From a bacterium (Candidatus Torokbacteria) CG_4_10_14_0_2_um_filter_35_8 (GTDB taxonomy: Bacteria > Patescibacteriota > GCA-2792135): 8,827 nt of DNA. Where the stretch lies: contig PFNU01000032.1 in the NCBI GenBank assembly GCA_002792135.1, positions 1 through 8,827 on the forward strand, read 5' to 3'. Positions 1 through 5,714 of this stretch are shown here, in pieces. A program made the translations under genes and the position numbers. The notes below the pieces were generated by a model, which was given only the letters and a program-made list of their open reading frames with translations, did not search any database and had not been told where the DNA came from. Numbering within the stretch: position 1 is the first letter of the stretch; every line of letters starts with the position of its first letter.

Positions 1-393
1 TTTAAAGAAAACATCTAAGTGACCTTCGCCAAAAGAAGCAACAGTAGGACCAGAGGTTGCAGTTACTCCTAAGGATGCCCAACTACCCCAACTACTACCG
101 TTATAATGGATTTGATATATCTTATTATCTGTACCTTTTGCGTAAACATAAATTTTATTGCTTGCTGGCCAGGAGATAGCATCAGGATCTGAGGTTATTT
201 GTCCACCCAAAGACTGTGGTCCGTACCAGGTGCCATCTATATACCATCTATGCCATAAGGCATTATCTTTTCCTTTGTAGAAAACATCTAGGTGTCCGGA
301 ATACATTGAAGTAACTCCGGGGCCTGATGTGATTATATTTCCTAAAGGTGTCCAGGTATTCCACCTACTACCATCCCACCACGTTTGCCACAA
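1..393 (-). repeat. Tandem beta-propeller blade repeats (PLL-lectin type)
   Basis: Three repeats are visible in the protein: residues 414-458 (bases 393-259), 459-504 (258-121) and 505-544 (120-1, cut by the edge). Each has an aromatic-rich first strand, a W residue and LG, then SGP or SDP, then an (L/I)xVFxKG or VYAKG strand followed by (K/T)DN. Known PLL-type propellers have seven blades, so about four more should follow beyond base 1. Confidence 0.75.
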
Positions 394-1632
394 AGGATCA
401 TTGCGGTCATCGCAGCCTTTTAGGATCTTTTTTCTTTGAAGTAAATTGCCTAAGCAGCGATATTGATCTGTCAATATTTCTGTGCCGCAATCTTGAATTA
501 AATTATACGTTATTACAGGACTTTCAGTAGTACATTGACCACTAGAACATCCATAGTTTGTAGTTGTAATAACTTCTCTTAATTCACTCCCATAACACTT
601 AGCCTCTTTTGTTACAGTAGGAGTGCCACAATTTGAGAGCCATTGATATTCCCATGCTCCTCCTTGCTCAACACAGGCGTTGTTTTGAATTACATAGTAT
701 TTATATTGTCTTTTCTTCCAGGTTTGCCAGGTGTTTTCAGCTGCATTCCAGTAGCAATAAGGAGAAGACCAGTCTGTGTAATAAGGATTAGGACAGGCCT
801 TTTTTATTCTGAATTTTAAGATATCAATATTTGATTGGTGGGCATAAAATCCTACGGAGGGAATAGTGGTAGTAGAAGTTATAGTGGCACTTTGAAATGT
901 AAAAGAAGCTGCATGTAAATAAAGCCACGAGTATTCAAGCGAAAAGGAGGGATCTGGACACCAATTGAGATCGCAATTAGAAGTACAGCAGAGGTATGTT
1001 TGAGGACCAGTTTCTCGGAACTTATAGCAAATTTTCGGACAATTTGCTTGAGTTGCAAGGCTTTCATTGGCTGGAGCTTTATCATTACCATCTGGGATTA
1101 CTGTGTTTCCATTACCCATAACAATAGTTAAGTTTTCATTATCTTCACCAAAACCTGAACAATCTTGATATGATTGTCCACCATATATTCGTCCACAATA
1201 GGCAGGCCTGTCTTCTCTAATAGCTGCACAATCATATCTACAATCACTGTAAATTGGGTGAGTGGTTTCTCGGAGAGCACAAAAAGCTTTACACAAACCA
1301 TTGTTCCCATACCAAGCTTGATATTCTATTTGGTATTGACCAGGTTCTAAATTTAATCCTGAAAGCATAACAGGGTAGTGTTGCTCGCCAACTTTACTGA
1401 CATGCATGTATTTCTTGTTGTTATTGTCAACATATGTGTCCCAGACATTTGAAATATATTCTCCTTTTTGAGAAAGAGCAGAGCTATCTGCCGTAAACCA
1501 TTCACTCCAACTTGTTCCTGGATCAAAAGTAATAGCAAAGGCTTTTTTGGAAAAACCAAAACACACCAAAGCTGCTAAAACAAAAGTAGTAAAAAGGATT
1601 ATTCTTTCATATTTTTTTTCTTGCAAGGGCAT
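1..1632 (-). CDS. Secreted Cys-rich protein with C-terminal PLL-type lectin beta-propeller (partial, 3' end missing)
   Basis: The frame is open for 544 codons from ATG 1632 to the window edge with no stop, so the C-terminus is missing. A basic N-terminus (KKYER), a hydrophobic stretch at about 11-27 and the site AFA (31-33) make a signal peptide. Residues 34-110 look like a beta-rich domain I do not recognise. Residues 114-407 contain 22 cysteines. From about 414 there are near-46-residue repeats with W-DG-W, TSGP, GHLDVF-KG and DN-LW motifs. These match the PLL (Photorhabdus lectin) / fucose-binding seven-bladed propeller family, and nearly three blades are visible. There are no Cys in the propeller. 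The start is 12 bases after the cupredoxin stop, so the two genes are probably co-transcribed. The place downstream of pilV-W-X genes is that of pilY1, so an adhesin at the pilus tip or on the cell surface is my inference. The lectin fold is fairly sure; the sugar ligand is unknown. Confidence 0.85.
   Translation of the reverse strand, partial: MPLQEKKYERIILFTTFVLAALVCFGFSKKAFAITFDPGTSWSEWFTADSSALSQKGEYISNVWDTYVDNNNKKYMHVSKVGEQHYPVMLSGLNLEPGQYQIEYQAWYGNNGLCKAFCALRETTHPIYSDCRYDCAAIREDRPAYCGRIYGGQSYQDCSGFGEDNENLTIVMGNGNTVIPDGNDKAPANESLATQANCPKICYKFRETGPQTYLCCTSNCDLNWCPDPSFSLEYSWLYLHAASFTFQSATITSTTTIPSVGFYAHQSNIDILKFRIKKACPNPYYTDWSSPYCYWNAAENTWQTWKKRQYKYYVIQNNACVEQGGAWEYQWLSNCGTPTVTKEAKCYGSELREVITTTNYGCSSGQCTTESPVITYNLIQDCGTEILTDQYRCLGNLLQRKKILKGCDDRNDPLWQTWWDGSRWNTWTPLGNIITSGPGVTSMYSGHLDVFYKGKDNALWHRWYIDGTWYGPQSLGGQITSDPDAISWPASNKIYVYAKGTDNKIYQIHYNGSSWGSWASLGVTATSGPTVASFGEGHLDVFFK
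400..633 (-). repeat. Duplicated cysteine module in the adhesin candidate stalk
   Basis: Residues 334-367 and 381-411 align as x-C-G-T, then T, C, G and L at matching positions, then a later G-C. The first two Cys are 11 residues apart in both copies (C335/C346 and C382/C393). The copies are diverged at the DNA level. A third, weaker copy may lie at residues 293-320. This looks like a small disulfide-stabilised stalk unit repeated before the propeller. Confidence 0.6.
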
Positions 1633-1644
1633 TTCTTAAAAAAT

Positions 1645-2118
1645 TTATTTAACAATAATTTTTCCTTTTAGATTATCATTATTATCAATAGTATATTCAA
1701 AAGTTCCTTCTATATTTATAGGCATGGTAACAATACTTCTTTGTTTTAGTTTATCTGATTTAATAAATCCTTCGCTTGTTAGCTGGTGTTCAGCCGAATC
1801 AGCATTAAACCAGCTTACACTCTCTCCTTTTTTGATTGTTACTTCTATAGGATTCAATTCTTCTTTCAAGATAGTCACTATAGGTCCTTTTGCTTTTAGC
1901 TCTTTTTCTAACTCTTCAGGGATAGATACTGTTACTTCTACATTTACATTTTGATTTTCTTGAGTTGGTGTTGATTTTTCTTCTTGAGGAAAGAGAGAAC
2001 CATCTCTTCGGATAGCTATAAAAATAGCAACTCCACAGATAGCTATAACTAATATTAGAATAATCCAGGAGATTAAAGATTGGTTTAAAGAAGTTTTTTT
2101 GATATTGGGTTGAGGCAT
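1645..2118 (-). CDS. Membrane-anchored cupredoxin-like protein lacking most copper ligands
   Basis: A 157-residue protein with a short cytoplasmic N-terminus, one membrane helix (about 15-36), a polar linker (40-58) and a C-terminal cupredoxin-like domain (about 60-157). The domain has the family pattern: PIEVTIKKGESVSWFN (90-105), a conserved His in SAEHQL (H111), then GTFEY and a final LKGKIIV. In copper-binding members the last loop carries Cys, His and Met. By gap-free comparison with the usual FxYxCxxHxxMKG pattern, these places are I144, N147 and L150 here. I therefore infer that it does not bind type 1 copper and acts as a structural or binding domain outside the membrane. The ATG at 2118 has no Shine-Dalgarno and is preceded by a heptamer repeat array. 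The stop lies 12 bases before the lectin gene, which suggests co-expression and perhaps physical partnership. Confidence 0.8.
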   Translation of the reverse strand: MPQPNIKKTSLNQSLISWIILILVIAICGVAIFIAIRRDGSLFPQEEKSTPTQENQNVNVEVTVSIPEELEKELKAKGPIVTILKEELNPIEVTIKKGESVSWFNADSAEHQLTSEGFIKSDKLKQRSIVTMPINIEGTFEYTIDNNDNLKGKIIVK

Positions 2119-2126
2119 AGGTTTTT

Positions 2127-2161
2127 AAAATTCAAAATTAAAAGTGCAAAGTTCAAAAAAT
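2127..2161. repeat. 7-bp phased repeat array in the leader of the cupredoxin-like gene
   Basis: Five successive heptamers, of which the first two on the plus strand are AAAATTC and AAAATTA, followed by AAAGTGC and AAAGTTC types. In mRNA sense they read GAATTTT/GCACTTT towards the start codon and end 8 bases before ATG 2118. A looser 7-base periodicity (TTG at 2190, 2197 and 2204) continues through the 129-base gap up to the thioredoxin stop. No terminator with a T-tract is visible in this gap. Confidence 0.6.
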
Positions 2162-2247
2162 TTTTAATTAATAACAGTTGATTGAAGATTTGAAAATTGT
2201 TAATTGCAGGTTAAATTTAAAAATGAACAGCAAATTTGAACAGGAGG

Positions 2248-2892
2248 TTATAGGCTTGTATTAAGGAATTTTACGACTTCTTCTTTCTCTCGGTAGCCCA
2301 TAAAAGAGTCTATTTCCTTTCCGTCTTTAAATAATTTAATAGTTGGAAAAGCTTCTATTTTTTGTGAAGTTTTGACAGATGAATTTTCTTGCGTGTTTAC
2401 TTTAACGAATTTTACTTTACCTTCCATTTCTTCAGATAGATCATTAAAAACTCCCATAAACATTTTACAGAAGCTGCACCATGGCTCGAAAAACAAAACT
2501 AGAGCTGGTTCGGTTGACTCTGCTACTTCCTTGTCCCAGTCATTTCCATTGATTAATTTTAGATTTTTTCCTTGTTTATTGATTTTTTCTTGGTCGTCTT
2601 CTGAAGATTCTGACTCTTCTAAAGTATACTCCTCTTGGGGTGTTTTATGTCCTAGTACTTCTGGGTTATTTTCTGTATTGCAAGGATCACAGATATTTTC
2701 ACAAATCTTACTTTTGTAATTTATAAAAAGAAGCGTAGTAGATGAGATAAGGAGAATTAGAGCACTTGCGATCCAGGGGAAAGTTTGAAGCCGAAAGAAA
2801 GGCTTTCTTTCTTTAGTTGTCTGGTTTTCTAAAGTTTGAGCATTAGAAATTTTTTGTGTTGAACTAGATTTCTCTTTTTTAGATTCTTCCAT
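2248..2892 (-). CDS. Membrane-anchored thioredoxin-family protein (extracytoplasmic)
   Basis: A 214-residue protein. It has a charged cytoplasmic N-terminus (1-33), one membrane helix (about 38-58), a linker rich in Glu and Ser (72-110) and a thioredoxin domain (about 110-214). The active site is W138-C139-S-F-C142, and the cis-proline is P183 in AFPTIKLF. The positive charge is on the N-terminal side, so the domain should face outwards. An additional cysteine cluster, CENICDPC (C64, C68, C71), lies just outside the membrane. Members of this superfamily reduce, oxidise or isomerise disulfides; CSFC is not the CGPC of reducing thioredoxin, and the sequence alone does not give the direction. 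The neighbours suggest substrates: the upstream PilX-like protein has 8 Cys, and the lectin gene product has 22 in its mature stalk. The start is 30 bases after the pilX-like stop, with no Shine-Dalgarno. The fold is near certain; the role in pilus folding is inference. Confidence 0.9.
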   Translation of the reverse strand: MEESKKEKSSSTQKISNAQTLENQTTKERKPFFRLQTFPWIASALILLISSTTLLFINYKSKICENICDPCNTENNPEVLGHKTPQEEYTLEESESSEDDQEKINKQGKNLKLINGNDWDKEVAESTEPALVLFFEPWCSFCKMFMGVFNDLSEEMEGKVKFVKVNTQENSSVKTSQKIEAFPTIKLFKDGKEIDSFMGYREKEEVVKFLNTSL

Positions 2893-2922
2893 CTATTTAA
2901 TAATTAACTAAAAAATTAAAGA

Positions 2923-3849
2923 TTAATAAATTACATCCACTCTTCTTTGTATTTTACCATATGTACCGGTAGAGTAAATATATATTTTTTCTGTGGCTTC
3001 ATTGACCTGATAAATATGATAGCCGCGTTTTAGACATCCTGATTTATCAGATAGACAGCAAAAAGGATCTTGTAGTAATTCAATGGGATCTCCATCTTCA
3101 GTTACTTCGAAATTAGAATTAGGGAAACCAGTTGAAGTTACATTAAGACACCATTCATTCTCCGTACCTTGTTCAAAACAATAATTTACCGTTGCTGTAA
3201 CCGCGTTGTCAGGATTATCAGGATCGTAAGGTGTATGTTGTTCTTCGAGTACTTCTCCTCCTATGGGTGATTTTCTTACGATAAAAGCATGAGCATCACG
3301 TTTTTTTATTGTTTCTATTGGAGCATTACTAATTCCCAAGGCTTCCTTAAAAATACTCCAGTATTCCTGCCATGCTTCTTCATAGCATACTCCACTGTCG
3401 TTAATTCCGCCTACTACTATAGTACCCGCTGGGATATGCTGTACCTTGTCGACTAACTCAGCTACTACGTGAGGAGGATTAGGAGTATCGCCACATGAGT
3501 CATAGCAGCTTACCTCTAGTACTTTTCCTATATCTTCTCTTTTTCGAAAAGCCTCATAAGACCAGCTTGTGTTATTAGGAAGAAGACCCGATTCTTCTCC
3601 GATAGGGGAATCTGGAGGCACAAGCGGTGCTTCTTTTACACCACTTCTTATATCATATAATGCTTTTTCCGCACCGCTTTCTGCTGCGAAATATGCTTTT
3701 GTAGAATGGACGATATTTCCGGACATAACAAGTTCCCTTGCTGTAAGACCAGATATAGCAAGAGTTATTGCTAAGGTAACCGATAAAAGGAGGATTGCAG
3801 TTATCAATGTAGCACCTTTTTGTTTTTCTTTGATATCTATTTTATTCAT
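2923..3849 (-). CDS. pilX: PilX/GspK-like minor prepilin, large and Cys-rich
   Basis: A 308-residue prepilin-like protein with leader MNKIDIKEKQKG, cleavage expected between G12 and A13, then ATLIT and a hydrophobic helix to about residue 36. The segment KAYFAAESGAEKAL (51-64) is the conserved helix of the PilX N-terminal family. Position +5 of the mature protein is Thr (T17) instead of the usual Glu, as in GspK, which caps pseudopilus tips. The body is longer than PilX (usually under 200 residues) and nearer to GspK, with eight cysteines (115, 119, 155, 224, 234, 264, 265, 272) that could form disulfides. It is the fourth and last prepilin in an H-I-J-K order, which fits a tip role. The gene starts 22 bases after the pilW-like stop and the thioredoxin gene follows 30 bases later. 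The prepilin call is firm; the exact PilX versus GspK name is less so. Confidence 0.8.
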   Translation of the reverse strand: MNKIDIKEKQKGATLITAILLLSVTLAITLAISGLTARELVMSGNIVHSTKAYFAAESGAEKALYDIRSGVKEAPLVPPDSPIGEESGLLPNNTSWSYEAFRKREDIGKVLEVSCYDSCGDTPNPPHVVAELVDKVQHIPAGTIVVGGINDSGVCYEEAWQEYWSIFKEALGISNAPIETIKKRDAHAFIVRKSPIGGEVLEEQHTPYDPDNPDNAVTATVNYCFEQGTENEWCLNVTSTGFPNSNFEVTEDGDPIELLQDPFCCLSDKSGCLKRGYHIYQVNEATEKIYIYSTGTYGKIQRRVDVIY

Positions 3850-3871
3850 TGTGACATAATATAAGTTTTAA

Positions 3872-4465
3872 TTAACTTTCTGGTTCTTCTTTTTCTTTGT
3901 AAAGATGAGAGGAAATAGTTGTCTGAAGGGTAATCTCGCTTCGTTTTTTAATATCTGTTGCGCTTCCCGACTCTAAAACTAAAGAGATAGTTACTCTAGA
4001 TTGTTCAGCAGGATTTCCTATTATAAAAGGATCTAAAGCGGGGGAAATATAGAAGTTAACCTTTTTTACTCTGACCGACTTTTGATTTAATTGATCTTCT
4101 TGTCCTTCTTTCCTAATCTTAATATTTTCTCCTTCTTTTAAGAACTCGATTTGGTTTCCATCTTGATCAATAATTATAAGTATATCGATAGGCATAGGTT
4201 CAGTTTCAAGATCCATCCCATTTTCTTTATAGTAAGCATAATCAATTTCACCCATTCTGAAATTTCTAGCAGTAGTTTCAAAAATATATCTTCCATCTTG
4301 CATACAGCGGCGGAAACTTGAATTTCGTATTTGTCCTGCAACAATAGTAAGAAATATTGTAACAAAAATAGCGCTTATAATACCAAAGATAGCAAGACTT
4401 ATCAATATTTCGATAAGGGTAAGGCCCTTGTTATTTGCTTTTTCTAATAAGAAAAATTTTCTCAT
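3872..4465 (-). CDS. pilW: PilW/GspJ-like minor prepilin
   Basis: A 197-residue type IV prepilin with leader MRKFFLLEKANNKG and cleavage between G14 and L15, giving the canonical mature start LTLIEILISLAIFGIISA with Glu at +5 (E19). The hydrophobic helix (15-45) is followed by a globular part containing a GNQIEFLKEGENIKIRK-type beta hairpin and a late VRVKKVNFYIS strand, typical of PilW/GspJ proteins. It is third in a run of four prepilins, 6 bases after the pilV-like stop, which supports the J-position assignment. The ATG at 4465 is chosen because it gives a normal leader length; no Shine-Dalgarno is visible. In the cell it should be processed by PilD and enter a minor-pilin complex that starts pilus assembly. 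Confidence 0.82.
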   Translation of the reverse strand: MRKFFLLEKANNKGLTLIEILISLAIFGIISAIFVTIFLTIVAGQIRNSSFRRCMQDGRYIFETTARNFRMGEIDYAYYKENGMDLETEPMPIDILIIIDQDGNQIEFLKEGENIKIRKEGQEDQLNQKSVRVKKVNFYISPALDPFIIGNPAEQSRVTISLVLESGSATDIKKRSEITLQTTISSHLYKEKEEPES

Positions 4466-4471
4466 CTTATC

Positions 4472-5026
4472 TTAAGGTTTCCACCAATTATAAAGATCAT
4501 TATCTAAGGTAATTTCTCTTGTGTTGTCTTTTTCTTGCCATTGCACTTTGACTGAGACTTGCTTTTGGACATCAGAAATTGTCTTGATTGTTACAAGTCT
4601 TCTAAGTGAAGTAGGAGTTCCACTAGGAAAGTTATTAAGGTAAAGACTGTCTTCTTCTGAAAAATAGATCTGGCAGCGGGAATCATTGATATCGCTTACG
4701 GGTTCTAGCACCCACTCATTAGTATTTGGGTCAAAAACTGTAATCACACGATCTTCTGGGCTTCCTTCAATACCCTGATCCCATAGCGTGCTTCCAGTTT
4801 CGTCATTCTCAAGCCAGTTACTGTCTCTTGTATTTCTTATTACCTCTAAAGACTCTCTTGCCAAAGATACTGCAATTACTTCTTGTCTAGAATGTCCTTG
4901 AATAGAAATAGTAAAAGTTATAAGACTCACACAGGCAAGTAGTCCCACAGTGATTACTGACATAGCAATAATTGTCTCTACGAGACTTTGCCCTTTATTG
5001 TTTGCCTTGAAAAAAAAGTAATCCAT
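4472..5026 (-). CDS. pilV: PilV/GspI-like minor prepilin
   Basis: A 184-residue prepilin with leader MDYFFFKANNKG, cleavage between G12 and Q13, and mature start QSLVETIIAMSVITVGLL with Glu at +5 (E17). The segment VIAVSLARESLEVIRNTRDSNW (50-71) is the conserved region after the helix in PilV/GspI proteins. The C-terminus has a VSVKVQWQEKDNTREITL strand pair and ends in NWWKP. It starts 7 bases after the FimU-like stop and ends 6 bases before pilW, so the cluster is tightly packed. The ATG is supported by leader length. The product is expected to join the minor-pilin priming or tip complex. I am confident of the prepilin family and moderately confident of the V/I position. Confidence 0.82.
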   Translation of the reverse strand: MDYFFFKANNKGQSLVETIIAMSVITVGLLACVSLITFTISIQGHSRQEVIAVSLARESLEVIRNTRDSNWLENDETGSTLWDQGIEGSPEDRVITVFDPNTNEWVLEPVSDINDSRCQIYFSEEDSLYLNNFPSGTPTSLRRLVTIKTISDVQKQVSVKVQWQEKDNTREITLDNDLYNWWKP

Positions 5027-5033
5027 AGAAGTT

Positions 5034-5714
5034 TTATTCTATCTCTATTTTGCCAGAGACTCTATAAAAAGTTATTTGTTTAACCCTATCTCCTAATAAA
5101 GGATCATCAATCTTAAGCTGTATTGATACTTTTTGGTTATCTGCGGAACCATCAATATAAGATGTGCTAGCGAAAGGAGGGACGAAGAAAATACTTACTA
5201 TCCCATTTCCTTTTTCGAAAACAGTGCCGTCGGTAGTAGTTATTTTAATGCTCGTAATATCAATCCCTGAAGGTAAGTAATAGTCTCTTATTCTCCCATC
5301 CCCGGAATCAAAACACTTGTTATTATCAAGATCAGAAAAAATAAAAGCCTTGCTTATTCCACCAGCGTTAGATATATAGGCTCCATATCCAAAAGATTCT
5401 GTAGGGGTTTTCTCAATGCTCATAGAAAGATTTTGTGCTTCTCTTGTGATAGTGACGATTTCTTCTGCTGCGAATCTTAATTTGTTGATTTTCTGTTTAG
5501 TCCTATAATTTGCCAATAAAAAAACAGAGATTATCCCAATAATAGTAACAACTATTAAAATCTCTATAAGTGTAAAACCTTCTTCCTTTGTCCGCCGGAG
5601 GCGAACTACGGAGGACAAGCTTTTTCTTCTTTGTCTGTAATAGATTACAGAAAGTAAAGTCCTTTCTCTAGTGGACTTATGGGAGAAATGTTTTTTAAAA
5701 CAAGATAAAAGCAT
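5034..5714 (-). CDS. fimU: FimU/GspH-like minor prepilin with repeat-derived 5' end
   Basis: The open frame begins at ATG 5714, directly after the pilC TAG. It gives 226 residues with the cleavage site G46/F47 and a canonical mature start FTLIEILIVVTIIGIISVFLL (Glu +5 is E51). ITREAQNLSMS (89-99) fits the GspH/FimT family. A leader of 46 residues is long for the family. Bases 5588-5678 contain three inverted repeats, so the real start may be TTG 5618 (codon 33), which gives a 14-residue leader. I keep the longer frame as the annotated extent because the ATG is canonical; I regard the start as unresolved. D128-L-D-N-N-K-C-F-D136 resembles a calcium-binding loop. It is first of four prepilins in the GspH-I-J-K order. 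The mature part is a confident minor pilin or priming subunit. Confidence 0.82.
   Translation of the reverse strand: MLLSCFKKHFSHKSTRERTLLSVIYYRQRRKSLSSVVRLRRTKEEGFTLIEILIVVTIIGIISVFLLANYRTKQKINKLRFAAEEIVTITREAQNLSMSIEKTPTESFGYGAYISNAGGISKAFIFSDLDNNKCFDSGDGRIRDYYLPSGIDITSIKITTTDGTVFEKGNGIVSIFFVPPFASTSYIDGSADNQKVSIQLKIDDPLLGDRVKQITFYRVSGKIEIE
5588..5618. repeat. Small palindromic repeat inside the pilin leader frame
   Basis: The outer arms TTGTCC and GGACAA enclose an inner GCCGGAGGC. The core TCCGCCGGAGGCGAA (5591-5605) is closely related to the intergenic palindromes at 7033-7047 and 7705-7719. On the minus strand the element supplies TTG 5618 and encodes about ten residues of the prepilin leader (SSVVRLRRTK). 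Confidence 0.65.
5635..5650. repeat. Perfect 16-bp inverted repeat upstream of the FimU-like pilin
   Basis: CTGTAAT and ATTACAG are perfect 7-bp arms around a 2-base centre. The repeat lies in the doubtful 5' extension of the pilin frame. It could be an operator-like dyad or a short hairpin; no function can be assigned. Confidence 0.5.
5657..5678. repeat. Inverted repeat with a 10-base loop upstream of the FimU-like pilin
   Basis: AAGTCC and GGACTT form a 6-bp stem with a 10-base loop just after the pilC stop in transcription direction. No T-tract follows on the minus strand, so it is not a clear terminator. It may attenuate or stabilise the mRNA between pilC and the prepilins. Confidence 0.4.

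Noticed and set aside
879..1559. Short minus-strand open frames inside the lectin gene region (879-1091, 1128-1310, 1353-1559)
   Set aside because: They are out-of-frame shadows of the continuous 544-codon frame starting at 1632, which carries the signal peptide and domains.
2241..2258. AGGAGG followed by TTG on the plus strand
   Set aside because: The frame from that TTG stops at once (TTG TAT TAA), so the Shine-Dalgarno-like string is chance.
348..3859. Open frames on the plus strand at 348-530, 1724-1954, 2372-2719 and 3569-3859
   Set aside because: They lie antisense to well-supported minus-strand genes, have no recognisable domain, and their composition mirrors the real genes.
3850..3871. 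TATATT as a promoter -10 box before the pilX-like gene
   Set aside because: No matching -35 element is visible and AT-rich spacers yield such hexamers by chance.
4174..4365. Open frame in another minus-strand frame within pilW
   Set aside because: It is fully contained in the prepilin gene and has no family features.
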